Positions 50,234 to 58,544 of a stretch of 64,000 nucleotides of DNA are shown piece after piece; positions within the stretch are counted from its first letter, which is position 1; every line of letters starts with the position of its first letter. The notes below the pieces were generated by a model. That model made no database searches. It saw only the letters and a program-made list of their open reading frames with translations, and was not told the origin of the DNA. Origin of the DNA: Hydrogenophaga intermedia (GTDB lineage: Bacteria > Pseudomonadota > Gammaproteobacteria > Burkholderiales > Burkholderiaceae_C). Location: NCBI RefSeq assembly GCF_000723405.1, contig NZ_CCAE010000003.1, positions 124,001-188,000 on the forward strand, in the 5' to 3' direction. The position numbers were made by a program, and so were the translations under genes.

Positions 50234-51154
50234 ATGAACACCCTGGACGCCATGAAAGTCTTCGCCCGCGTGGCCGAACTGGGCAGCTTCACCCAGGCAG
50301 CCAACAGCCTGGGCCTGCCCAAGGCCAGCGTGTCGGGCGCCGTGCAGCAACTGGAGGCCATGGTGGGCACGCGGCTGCTGCAACGCACCACCCGGCGCGT
50401 GAGCGTCACGCAGGACGGCCAGGTCTTCCACGAGCGCTGCCGCGACCTGCTCGACGACGTGGAGGACCTGCGCACGCTGTTCCAGCCCGAAGGCGCCGTG
50501 CTCAAGGGCCGCCTGCGCGTGGACATGCCGATCGGCGTGGCCCGCCAGACGGTGCTGCCGCGCCTGCCCGACTTCCTGGCCGCCCACCCGCAGCTCGAAC
50601 TGGAGCTGAGCAGCACCGACCGCCGCGTGGACCTGGTGCGCGAGGGCTTCGACTGCGTGCTGCGCATCGGGCCGCTGGGTGATTCCAGTCTGGTGGCGCG
50701 CCCCCTCGGCGGTTGCGAACTCGTGAACGTGGCCAGCAAGGCCTACGTGCGCGCCCACGGCAAGCCCACGCGGCTGGAACAGCTCAAGGCGCACCGGCTG
50801 GTGCACTACGTCGGCACGCTGGGGGCGCGCTCGGCGGGCTTCGAATACCTCGACGAATCCGGCCACACGCACTTCCTGCCCATGGCCGGCGCGCTCACGG
50901 TGGACAACTCCGAGGCCTACATGGGCGCCTGCCTCGCGGGCCTGGGCATCGTGCAGGTGCCGCGCTGGGGCGTGGCCGATCGCCTGCGCGCGGGCGAACT
51001 CGTGGAATTGCTGCCACGCCACAAGGCCGCGCCCATGCCGGTGAACCTGCTCTATGCGCACCGGCGCCACCTGCCGCGGCGCGCGCAGGTGTTCATGCAG
51101 TGGCTGGGCGATGTCGTGCAGCCGATGACGGTGCCGCTGGCGCGCGGGCGCTGA
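50234..51154 (+). CDS. LysR-family transcriptional regulator
   Basis: 306 residues, full length. HTH at ~1-60 (MNTLDAMKVFARVAELGSFT; QAANSLGLPKASVSGAVQQL) and an effector domain from ~90 (KGRLRVDMPIGVARQTVLPR). It is related to the truncated LysR at the left edge, both being of the CrgA/TrpI-like subgroup with LLQRTTRRVSVTQDG-type wings. Divergent from the SDR gene it likely regulates through 50157-50173. Confidence 0.93.
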   Translation: MNTLDAMKVFARVAELGSFTQAANSLGLPKASVSGAVQQLEAMVGTRLLQRTTRRVSVTQDGQVFHERCRDLLDDVEDLRTLFQPEGAVLKGRLRVDMPIGVARQTVLPRLPDFLAAHPQLELELSSTDRRVDLVREGFDCVLRIGPLGDSSLVARPLGGCELVNVASKAYVRAHGKPTRLEQLKAHRLVHYVGTLGARSAGFEYLDESGHTHFLPMAGALTVDNSEAYMGACLAGLGIVQVPRWGVADRLRAGELVELLPRHKAAPMPVNLLYAHRRHLPRRAQVFMQWLGDVVQPMTVPLARGR

Positions 51155-51165
51155 GGGTCTGCCCG

Positions 51166-52065
51166 TCAGGCTTCAGGGAACAACAGCGAGCGGTGCGTGG
51201 CCGCGCCCGCCATGGCGCCATCACCCACGGCCAGCGCCACGTTGCCGGCCGCGCGCGCCAGGTCGCCGCAGGCGAACACGCCGGGCACGCTGGTGGCCTT
51301 CATCGCGTCGGTGCGCACGAACTCGCCCATGGGGCTTTGCTCCATGGCGCAGCCCAGTTGCGCAGCGATCGGCGTGGCCGGGCGCGTCCAGCTCATGGTG
51401 AACAGGCCGTCCATGGACAGGCGGCGGCCGTCGTCCAGCTCCACCGTGGCGTGTTCCACCAGGCGGCGCACGGGCGTGCGCTCGATGGCCACGCCGCGTG
51501 CGGCCAGTTCGCGCAGTTGCTGCTCGCCGGGCTCGAATGCCTCATCCAGGAACAGCGTTACCTGGCCCCAGTCGGGCAGCATCAGCGCGTGGTGCATGGC
51601 CAGTTCGCTGCGCGCGAGCACGCCGATGCGGCCCTGCTGCAGCTCGTAGCCGTGGCAATAGGGGCAGTGGAAGACGGCGCGGCCCCAGCGCTCGGCCAGG
51701 CCTTCGATGGGCGGCAGTTGGTCTTCCACGCCGGTGGCCAGCACCAGGCGCGCGGCGCGCAGCGTGTGGCCGTCGCCGGTGCGCAGATCGAAGCCCTGGC
51801 CGGTGCGCGTGGCGCTGGCCACGCTGGCGTCGACCCAGCGCACCGTGGGGTAGGCGCGCAATTGCGCCTGCGCCTCGGCGGCGATGTCCTGCGGCGGGCG
51901 GCCATCCTGACCCAGGAAGCCGTGCGACGACGCGGCGAAGCGGTTGCGGCGCTGGCCGGCGTCGATGACCAGCAGGCGGCGGCGCGCGCGCGCCAGTTGC
52001 AGGCCGGCGGACACACCGGCGTAGCTGCCGCCCACGATGGCGGCGTCGAAGGGTTCAGTGTTCAT
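51166..52065 (-). CDS. Thioredoxin reductase-like NAD(P)/FAD oxidoreductase
   Basis: 299 residues. FAD loop GGSYAGVSAGLQLARARRRL near 11, redox-active pair CPYC in VFHCPYCHGYE near 135, and FAD-binding GVFACGDLARAAGN near 265. The NADPH loop in the middle (GRIGVLARSELAMHHALMLP) lacks the usual GxGxxA, so the electron donor may differ. It overlaps the Rrf2 gene by 11 nt and is likely under its control. Such Rrf2-linked flavoproteins are thought to respond to thiol or electrophile stress; that is inference. Confidence 0.88.
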   Translation of the reverse strand: MNTEPFDAAIVGGSYAGVSAGLQLARARRRLLVIDAGQRRNRFAASSHGFLGQDGRPPQDIAAEAQAQLRAYPTVRWVDASVASATRTGQGFDLRTGDGHTLRAARLVLATGVEDQLPPIEGLAERWGRAVFHCPYCHGYELQQGRIGVLARSELAMHHALMLPDWGQVTLFLDEAFEPGEQQLRELAARGVAIERTPVRRLVEHATVELDDGRRLSMDGLFTMSWTRPATPIAAQLGCAMEQSPMGEFVRTDAMKATSVPGVFACGDLARAAGNVALAVGDGAMAGAATHRSLLFPEA

Positions 52066-52507
52066 GGAAGTGCTCCCGGTGGGGGTGGGCGCGAAAGCGC
52101 CGGTCGAAGTCGGCCGACAGGTCGGCCAGGGTGATGGCCGCCAGGCGCTGGTCGATCAGCGCGCGCGCGGCGGCGAGGGTGTCGTCCAGCGCGGCGTTCA
52201 CCGCCTGCTCCACCAGGCAGGCCGGGTGCTCGCTGCGGTGGCCCATGGCGAACACCGTGGGCGCGCCCACGGCCTCGTACACATCGCGCAGCGTGACGCG
52301 GCGCAGGTCGACGGCGATGGCCCAGCCACCGCCGTGGCCCTTGCCGGCCACCACGAAGCCCGCGTCGCGCAGGCCCGCGAGCGTCTTGCGCACCACCACG
52401 GGGTTGGTGCCGAGCATGCGCGCGAGCTCGTCGGAGGTCATGGGACGCCCGCTGTGCGCCATGTGCAGCAGCACGTGCAGGACGGAGGAGAGCTTGCTGT
52501 CTTTCAT
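52055..52507 (-). CDS. Rrf2-family transcriptional regulator
   Basis: 150 residues. Winged HTH typical of Rrf2: LSSVLHVLLHMAHSGRPMTS, LGTNPVVVRKTLAGLRDAGF and the GKGHGGGW wing. Only one Cys (HPACLVE, near 99) is present, so a three-Cys IscR/NsrR-type Fe-S cluster is unlikely; a single-Cys redox switch is possible. First gene of the pair with the CPYC flavoprotein. The inverted repeat at 52506-52526 overlapping its start may be its own operator. Confidence 0.9.
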   Translation of the reverse strand: MKDSKLSSVLHVLLHMAHSGRPMTSDELARMLGTNPVVVRKTLAGLRDAGFVVAGKGHGGGWAIAVDLRRVTLRDVYEAVGAPTVFAMGHRSEHPACLVEQAVNAALDDTLAAARALIDQRLAAITLADLSADFDRRFRAHPHREHFHEH

Positions 52508-52526
52508 GTAACTTTGAATAGTACAT
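52506..52526. promoter_or_regulatory. Inverted repeat overlapping the Rrf2 start codon
   Basis: ATGTA/TACAT arms separated by 11 nt in an AT-rich patch. Overlap with the start codon would allow autorepression. The remaining stretch to 52635 holds only the 9-bp tandem repeat. Confidence 0.35.
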
Positions 52527-52590
52527 AAAAGGCCGAAGGACGGCGAAGCGAGGGGGCAAGCCCCTGGCGCGCGTCAGGGAAAGGCCGCCG

Positions 52591-52644
52591 CTACCGCAGC
52601 TACTGCAGCTACTGCAGCTACTGCAGCTACTGCAGCTACTGCAG
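52591..52644. repeat. 9-bp tandem repeat (CTACTGCAG)x6 at the GntR gene end
   Basis: Six units, the first with one mismatch (CTACCGCAG). Read on the minus strand each unit is CTGCAGTAG, so every unit puts a TAG in the frame of the GntR gene, whose own stop (52638-52636) is the first of the series. Confidence 0.9.
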
Positions 52645-53310
52645 CCGGGGCGAGCGCAGGATGATGTCGACCGTGGCGAAGAAGTGCTCGCGCACCGCGC
52701 GCACGGCTTCGTCGGCGTCGCGCCGCAGCACGGCGTCCATCAGGCGGCGGTGTTCGCCCCTCACGTCGCGGTGGTGGTCGGTGTCCAGGGGCACCGACAT
52801 CAGGCGGTAGCGCTCGCTCTGCGCGTAGAGCGTCTCGCGCATGCGCAGCAGCCAGGGGCTCTGGCAGGCGTCCACCAGCGCGATGTGGAACTCGGCGTGC
52901 GCCTGGTTCCAGGCGCTCGAGCGGCGCGCCTCCTGGTCGCTGGCCTGCTCCTGCAGGCGCTCCATGCGGTGCGCGGCGGCCACGATGCGGCTTTCCCATT
53001 CCACGTCGCCCTGGGCGATGGCCTTGCGCAGGCACAGCCCCTCGATCTCCACGCGCGTGTGGGTGAGGTCCAGCAACTCGTCGCGGCTGACGGGCGTGAC
53101 GTGGTAGCCCCGGTGCGCCTCGGCCACCACCAGCCCCTCGGCGCCCAGGCGCGAGAGCGCCTCGCGGATGGCGCCCAGGCTGACCTCGAAGCGCTGCTCC
53201 AGCGCCTTGATGTTGAGCTTCTCGCCCGGCAGCAGCACGCCCTGCAGGATCTCCGTGCGGATCCGTTGGCAGACGGTGTCGGCCTGGGTGAGCTTGGGCG
53301 GCGTGTTCAT
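52636..53310 (-). CDS. GntR-family (FadR/FCD) transcriptional regulator
   Basis: 224 residues from MNTPPKLTQADTVCQRIRTE. GntR winged HTH ~10-75 (LNIKALEQRFEVSLGAIREA, LSRLGAEGLV) and an FCD all-helical domain with likely metal-binding residues (the Asp of VDACQSPWLLRM, His of EHRRLMDAV and of REHFFATVD). Divergent from the FAH-family gene across the palindrome at 53334-53347, so it probably represses the hydrolase-TRAP operon. The stop codon lies within the 9-bp tandem repeat. Confidence 0.93.
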   Translation of the reverse strand: MNTPPKLTQADTVCQRIRTEILQGVLLPGEKLNIKALEQRFEVSLGAIREALSRLGAEGLVVAEAHRGYHVTPVSRDELLDLTHTRVEIEGLCLRKAIAQGDVEWESRIVAAAHRMERLQEQASDQEARRSSAWNQAHAEFHIALVDACQSPWLLRMRETLYAQSERYRLMSVPLDTDHHRDVRGEHRRLMDAVLRRDADEAVRAVREHFFATVDIILRSPRLQ

Positions 53311-53321
53311 GGTCCGGGCAG

Positions 53322-53347
53322 TGTATCGGGGAATGTACCTAGATACA
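53322..53347. promoter_or_regulatory. GntR-type operator region
   Basis: TGTACCTAGATACA at 53334-53347 is a near-perfect palindrome with TGTA/TACA ends, and an extra TGTATC half-site lies at 53322-53327. An AT-rich run follows (AAATAATATATTTATCG). The region separates gntR from the divergent hydrolase operon. Confidence 0.5.
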
Positions 53348-53416
53348 AATAATATATTTATCGTTTTAAGATAGATCAATCCGGCGCCGGGCCGGGCACC
53401 CATGACAGGAGCGAGG

Positions 53417-54337
53417 ATGAGGCTGGTTCGATACCAACAAGGCGCGCAACACGGCTGGGCTGTGCAGCGGCCCGACACGGGGCAGTGGCACGGCATGCTC
53501 AAGGGCGGGCCCGTCTGGCCGGGCGAGGTGGACGCGCTGATCGCGGCCGGGCGCGCGGCGCTGAACGCCGCCGCCGCGGTGATGGCGCGCCAGGCGCCGG
53601 TGGACCTGGGCCGCGTGGCGTTGCTGCCGCCGCTGGCGCGGCCGCCCAAGATCCTGTGCGTGGGCCTGAACTACCGCGACCACACCAGCGAAAGCGGCTT
53701 CGAGCAGCCCGCCTATCCCACGCTGTTCTCGCGCTTCACCACCAGCCTCATCGGCCACGGCGCGCCGATCCGTTACCCCGAGCTGTCGGACACGCTCGAC
53801 TACGAAGGCGAACTGGTGGCCGTGATCGGCACCGGCGGCAGTCGCATCCGCCGCGAGGACGCGCTCTCGCACGTGTTGGGCTATTCGGTCTTCAACGACG
53901 TCAGCGTGCGCGAGTACCAGTTCAAGACGCCCCAGTGGACCATGGGCAAGAACTTCGACGGCACGGGTCCCTTCGGCCCCTGGCTGGTCACCGACGACGA
54001 GCTGCCGCCCGGCGCGGCGGGCCTGGCCATCGAGACGCGCCTGAACGGGCGGGTGGTGCAGTCGGCGAATACGCGCGACATGGTGTTCGACGTGGCGCAG
54101 CTCATCGAGACCATCAGTGCGGCCGTCACGCTCGAAGCGGGTGACCTGATCGTGGCCGGCACGCCCGCGGGCATCGGCCACGCGCGCGATCCGCGCCTGT
54201 ACATGAAACCCGGCGACGTCTGCGAGGTGGAGATCGAGGGCATCGGGCTGCTGAGCAACCCGGTCCGTCGCCTCCCCGCGCCAGACGAGCAGGGCCGTTC
54301 GCTGCCCCAACCGACCGAAGAGGAGACCACCCGATGA
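53417..54337 (+). CDS. Fumarylacetoacetate hydrolase-family protein
   Basis: 306 residues from ATG at 53417, chosen for AGGAG five nt upstream; an ATG at 53402 has none. FAH fold: LCVGLNYRDHTSESGF, metal ligands in TLDYEGELVAVIG (E-x-E) and FNDVSVREYQ, GKNFDGTGPFGPWLV, and AGTPAGIGHA. Members hydrolyse acylpyruvates or hydrate or decarboxylate 2-oxo acids. First gene of a GntR-controlled operon; overlaps the TRAP receptor gene by 4 nt. Confidence 0.93.
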   Translation: MRLVRYQQGAQHGWAVQRPDTGQWHGMLKGGPVWPGEVDALIAAGRAALNAAAAVMARQAPVDLGRVALLPPLARPPKILCVGLNYRDHTSESGFEQPAYPTLFSRFTTSLIGHGAPIRYPELSDTLDYEGELVAVIGTGGSRIRREDALSHVLGYSVFNDVSVREYQFKTPQWTMGKNFDGTGPFGPWLVTDDELPPGAAGLAIETRLNGRVVQSANTRDMVFDVAQLIETISAAVTLEAGDLIVAGTPAGIGHARDPRLYMKPGDVCEVEIEGIGLLSNPVRRLPAPDEQGRSLPQPTEEETTR

Positions 54338-55353
54338 AACGCCACCACTTCCTGGCCGCTGTCGCGGCCGCCGTGCTCGCCACCTTGTCCGGCCCCACGC
54401 TGGCGCAGGACTTCAAGGCCCGCCAGGCCCGCTTCGGCCACGGCATGGCCGACTCGCACCCGGCCGGCCAGGCGGCCAAGGCCTTCGCCGCCGACATGGA
54501 CAAGGCCTCCGGCGGCAAGATGAAGATCGCCGTCATCGCCAACCAGGCCCTGGGCCCCGACCCGCAGATGCTGCAGGCGCTGCAGGGCGGTGTGCAGGAG
54601 TTCTACACCGGCAGCGCGCTGGCCCTGCTGGGCCAGGTCAAGGAGATCGGCTTCCAGGACGTGCCCTTCCTCTTCAACAGCGAGGCCGAGGCGCACGCCG
54701 TGTTCGACGGTGCCGTGGGCGATCAACTCAACCGCAAGCTCGACGCGGTCGGCATCAAGGTGCTGGGCTGGTGGGAGAACGGCTTTCGCCACATCACCAA
54801 TTCGCGCCGCCCGGTGAACACGCTGGCCGACCTCAAGGGCATCAAGCTGCGCACGCAGCCCAATCCGCTCACGCTGGACGCCTTCAAGGCCATTGGCGCC
54901 AACGCGGCGCCACTGCCCTGGTCCGAGCTGTTCGTGGCCCTGGAGACCAAGGCCTTCGATGGCCAGGAGAACCCGGTGGTGCTGATGTACACGCAGCGCT
55001 TCTACGAGGTGCAGAAGTACATGACGCTCAGCGGGCACGTGTACTCGCCGCTGATCTTCGCGGTGTCGAAGAAGTTCTGGGACGGCCTGAGTCCCGACGA
55101 GCAGCGCGCCATGAGCGAGGCCGCGCGCAAGGCCACCCAGTTGCAGCGCAAGACCAATGCGGCCGAGGCGGCCAGTGCCTTGCAGGGCATGAAGGACAAG
55201 GGCGTTCAGGTGACGCAATTGCCGCCCGAGGACCTGAAGAAGATCCGCGAACTGGTCGCACCCGCCATCGCGCCGCACCTCGAGAAGATCGGCCCGGAGT
55301 TCATGAACCTGGTGCACGCCGAAATCGGCAAGGTCCGCACCGCCGCCAAGTGA
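54334..55353 (+). CDS. TRAP transporter substrate-binding protein (DctP type)
   Basis: 339 residues. Signal peptide ~1-24 (FLAAVAAAVLATLSGPTLAQ). DctP fold: ARFGHGMADSHPAGQAAKAF, QEFYTGSALALLGQVKEIGF and DLKGIKLRTQPNPLTLDAFK, with the Arg that binds carboxylates. ATGA overlap with the FAH gene. It serves the permease pair at 56731-58517, from which it is separated by the FAD-dependent dehydrogenase gene. Confidence 0.93.
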   Translation: MKRHHFLAAVAAAVLATLSGPTLAQDFKARQARFGHGMADSHPAGQAAKAFAADMDKASGGKMKIAVIANQALGPDPQMLQALQGGVQEFYTGSALALLGQVKEIGFQDVPFLFNSEAEAHAVFDGAVGDQLNRKLDAVGIKVLGWWENGFRHITNSRRPVNTLADLKGIKLRTQPNPLTLDAFKAIGANAAPLPWSELFVALETKAFDGQENPVVLMYTQRFYEVQKYMTLSGHVYSPLIFAVSKKFWDGLSPDEQRAMSEAARKATQLQRKTNAAEAASALQGMKDKGVQVTQLPPEDLKKIRELVAPAIAPHLEKIGPEFMNLVHAEIGKVRTAAK

Positions 55354-56738
55354 ACCCGCCGCTGTCACCCACTTTCCTGGACCGCCTGCGCGAGCTGCTG
55401 GGCGATCGCCTGAGCACCAGCGAGGCGGTCTGCCTGCAGCATGGGCGCGACGAGTCCATCTTCGAGGCCATGCCGCCGCAGGCGGTGGCCTGGCCCACCA
55501 GCACCGAGGAGGTGGTGGCGTTGGTGAAGCTGTGCCGCGAACACGGCGTGCCCATCACGCCCTACGGCGCGGGCTCCTCGCTGGAGGGGCACACGCTCGC
55601 GGTGCGCGGCGGCCTCACGCTCAACCTGCAGCGCATGGAGCGCATCCTTGCCCTCAACCCCGAGGACCTCACCGCCACGCTGCAGCCCGGTGTCACGCGC
55701 AAGGCGCTCAACGCCGCACTGCGCGACCAGGGGCTGTTCTTCCCCATCGACCCCGGCGCCGACGCCACCATCGGCGGCATGTGCGCCACGCGCGCCAGCG
55801 GCACCAACGCCGTGCGCTACGGCACCATGCGCGAGAACGTGGTGAACCTGCGCGTGGTCACGCCCGACGGCGAGGTGGTGGACACCGCGCGGCGCGCGCG
55901 CAAGTCGGCCGCGGGCTACGACCTCACGCGCCTGTTCGTGGGCTCCGAGGGCACGCTGGGCGTGATCGTGGAGGCCACCGTGCGCCTGCACCCGCTGCCC
56001 GAGCACGTGATGGCGGCCGTCTGCGCCTTCCCCGAGGTGCACGGCGCCATCGACACCGTGGTGCAGGTGATCCAGATGGGCGTGCCCGTGGCGCGCTGCG
56101 AGTTCGTCGACGCGGTGGCGATCCGCGCCATCAACGCCTTCAGCCAGCTCGCGCTGCCGGAATCGCCGCACCTGTTCTTCGAGTTCCATGGCAGCCAGGC
56201 CGGCGTGAAGGAGCAGGTGGAGGTGGTCGAGGCCATCGTCGCCGACCACGGCGGCCAGGACTTTCAATGGGCCGCCACGCCCGAGGCGCGCAGCCGCCTG
56301 TGGGAGGCGCGGCACAACGTGTACTTCGCGGCGCTGCAACTGCGCCCGGGCTGCCGCTCCATCGTCACCGACGCCTGCGTGCCCATCTCGCGCCTGGCCG
56401 ACTGCCTGGTGCAGACCGCCGATGACCTGCGCGAATCCGGTCTCATCGCGCCCATGGTGGGCCACGTGGGCGACGGCAACTTCCACGTGCAGATGCTGGT
56501 GGACGACGCGGCCCCGCACGAGCTGCGCGCCGCCGAGGCGCTCAACGAACGCCTGGTGCGCCGCGCCCTGTCCATGGACGGCACCTGCACCGGCGAGCAC
56601 GGCATCGGCCTGCACAAGCAGGGCTTCCTGGTAGAAGAGGTCGGCGCCGCCGGGGTCGACCTGATGCGGCGCATCAAGCACGCACTCGATCCCGCCGGCC
56701 TGATGAACCCGGGCAAGGTGTTCGCGCCACATGCCTGA
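55350..56738 (+). CDS. FAD-binding D-2-hydroxyacid dehydrogenase (GlcD/D-LDH type)
   Basis: 462 residues from GTG overlapping the receptor stop. FAD_binding_4 domain: PITPYGAGSSLEGHTLAVRG, DPGADATIGGMCATRASGTN and GSEGTLGVIVEATVRLHPLP. C-terminal GlcD-like domain with VGHVGDGNFHVQ (His ligands) and CTGEHGIGLHKQGF. It would oxidise D-lactate, glycolate or a related 2-hydroxy acid and pass electrons to quinone or cytochrome. Its position inside the TRAP operon implies that its substrate is imported by that system. Confidence 0.93.
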   Translation: MNPPLSPTFLDRLRELLGDRLSTSEAVCLQHGRDESIFEAMPPQAVAWPTSTEEVVALVKLCREHGVPITPYGAGSSLEGHTLAVRGGLTLNLQRMERILALNPEDLTATLQPGVTRKALNAALRDQGLFFPIDPGADATIGGMCATRASGTNAVRYGTMRENVVNLRVVTPDGEVVDTARRARKSAAGYDLTRLFVGSEGTLGVIVEATVRLHPLPEHVMAAVCAFPEVHGAIDTVVQVIQMGVPVARCEFVDAVAIRAINAFSQLALPESPHLFFEFHGSQAGVKEQVEVVEAIVADHGGQDFQWAATPEARSRLWEARHNVYFAALQLRPGCRSIVTDACVPISRLADCLVQTADDLRESGLIAPMVGHVGDGNFHVQMLVDDAAPHELRAAEALNERLVRRALSMDGTCTGEHGIGLHKQGFLVEEVGAAGVDLMRRIKHALDPAGLMNPGKVFAPHA

Positions 56739-57243
56739 TCATCGCCCCATGGTCCGTTTCGCCCGTCTCTACTTCCGCACGCTCGAAGCCGTCATGGTGC
56801 TGTGCCTGGCCGCCATGTGCGTCATGGTGTTCGGCAACGTGGTCCTGCGCCACCTGTTCGACTCGGGCATCAACACTTCCGAGGAGCTCTCGCGCTTCGC
56901 CTTCATCTGGCTCACGTTCCTGGGGGCCGTGGTGGTGGCGCGCGAGGGTGGCCACCTGGGCGTGGACATGGTCGTCGAGGCACTGCCCCGCCGGGCGAAG
57001 CGCGCTTCGCTCATCGTCAGCCGCCTGCTCACCAGCGCGTGCTGCGCCGTCTTCCTGTGGGGCCTGGGCCTGCAGCACGGCATCAACGTCGCCAACTCCG
57101 CGCTCATCACCGGCGTCTCCATGGCCGTGGTGTATTCGGCGGCCTACCTGTGCGCGGCCTCGCTGGCCGTGATGGCGCTGGTGGAGGCCTGGTGGCTCTG
57201 GCGCCGCGCCGACGCGGCCGACAGCGGGGCCCTGCCATGGTGA
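56731..57243 (+). CDS. TRAP transporter small permease (DctQ type)
   Basis: 170 residues, four membrane helices (AVMVLCLAAMCVMVFGNVVL; FAFIWLTFLGAVVVA; a middle helix SACCAVFLWGLGLQ; and VVYSAAYLCAASLAVMALVE). ELSRFAFIWLTFLGA is the DctQ signature. Overlaps the hydroxyacid dehydrogenase gene by 8 nt and the large permease by 7 nt. Confidence 0.92.
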   Translation: MPDHRPMVRFARLYFRTLEAVMVLCLAAMCVMVFGNVVLRHLFDSGINTSEELSRFAFIWLTFLGAVVVAREGGHLGVDMVVEALPRRAKRASLIVSRLLTSACCAVFLWGLGLQHGINVANSALITGVSMAVVYSAAYLCAASLAVMALVEAWWLWRRADAADSGALPW

Positions 57244-58517
57244 TCCTCATCTTCATCGTGGTGCTGCTGGGCACCATGGCCATCGGCATGCCCGTGGCCA
57301 TGGCGCTGATGGCCACCAGCCTGGCGATGATGGCCTGGATGGGCATCTTCGACGCGCAGATCCTCGCGCAGAACATGCTCTCGGGCGCGGACAGCTTCCC
57401 GCTCATGGCCATTCCCTTCTTCGTACTGGCCGGTGAGCTGATGAACGCGGGCGGCATGTCGCGGCGCATCGTGGACATCGCGGGCGCCTGGTTCGGTCAC
57501 TTCAAGGGTGGCCTGGGCTTCGTCGCCATCTTCGCGTGCGTGCTCATGGCCTCGCTCTCGGGTTCGGCCATCGCCGACAGCGCGGCCGTGGCGGCGCTGC
57601 TGATCCCCATGATGCGCAAGGCCGGCTACGACATTCCCCGCTCCAGCGGCCTCATCGCCGCCGGCGGCATCATCGCGCCCGTCATTCCGCCCTCCATCGG
57701 CTTCGTCATGCTGGGCGTGGTGGGCAACATCTCCATCACGCAGCTCTTCCTCGCGGGCATCGTGCCCGGGCTGTTGATGGCGGCGGCGCTGGTGCTGACC
57801 TGGACCTGGCAGGCGCGGCGCGGGGACATGCCGCGCGAGCCGCGCAAGACCTTGCGCGAGCGCCTGTCCATCACCGTGGCCGGCGTGTGGGCGCTGATGC
57901 TGCCGGTGGTCATCGTGGGCGGCTTGCGCGCCGGCCTGTTCACGCCCACCGAAGCGGCGGTGGTGGCGGTGTTCTACGCCCTGTTCGTGGGCCTGCTGGT
58001 GTACCGCGACCTGCGCGTGTCGCAGCTGTACGGCCTGCTGCTGTCGGCCGGCAAGACTTCGGCCGTGGTGATGTTCCTGGTGGCAGCGGCGCAGGTCTCG
58101 GCCTGGCTGATCGCCGCAGCCAACATTCCCACGGTGGTGGCCGAGGTGCTGCAGCCGCTGGCTGCCTCGCCCACGCTGCTGATGTTCGCCATCGTGCTGC
58201 TGCTCATCGTGGTCGGCACCGCGCTCGACTTCGCGCCCACCATCCTCATCCTGGCGCCGGTGTTGCTGCCGGTGGTGCGCATGGCCGGCATCGACCCGGT
58301 GTACTTCGGCGTGCTGTTCATCATGACCAACGCCATCGGCCTGATCACGCCCCCGGTGGGCACCGTGCTCAACGTGGTGTGCGGCGTGGCGAAGGAGCGG
58401 CTGGGGCCGGTCATCCGTGGCTCGGTGCCGTACCTGCTGGCGCAGGTGGCGGTGCTGGTGCTGCTGGTGCTGTTTCCGGCGCTGGTGATGGCGCCGCTGG
58501 GCTGGCTCAGGGGTTGA
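57237..58517 (+). CDS. TRAP transporter large permease (DctM type)
   Basis: 426 residues, about 12 membrane segments. DctM elements: MAIPFFVLAGELMNAGGMSR, SLSGSAIADSAAVAALLIPM, GIIAPVIPPSIGFVMLGVVG and LITPPVGTVLNVVCGVAKER. Completes the second TRAP importer of the window, and ends the GntR operon; the MarR gene converges on it 27 nt later. Confidence 0.95.
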   Translation: MVILIFIVVLLGTMAIGMPVAMALMATSLAMMAWMGIFDAQILAQNMLSGADSFPLMAIPFFVLAGELMNAGGMSRRIVDIAGAWFGHFKGGLGFVAIFACVLMASLSGSAIADSAAVAALLIPMMRKAGYDIPRSSGLIAAGGIIAPVIPPSIGFVMLGVVGNISITQLFLAGIVPGLLMAAALVLTWTWQARRGDMPREPRKTLRERLSITVAGVWALMLPVVIVGGLRAGLFTPTEAAVVAVFYALFVGLLVYRDLRVSQLYGLLLSAGKTSAVVMFLVAAAQVSAWLIAAANIPTVVAEVLQPLAASPTLLMFAIVLLLIVVGTALDFAPTILILAPVLLPVVRMAGIDPVYFGVLFIMTNAIGLITPPVGTVLNVVCGVAKERLGPVIRGSVPYLLAQVAVLVLLVLFPALVMAPLGWLRG

Positions 58518-58544
58518 GCCAGGACGCGCGGTGGCGCCGACGCG

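Noticed and set aside
52591..52644. The six-unit repeat as a CRISPR array
   Set aside because: The units are 9 bp with no spacers; it is a simple tandem repeat.
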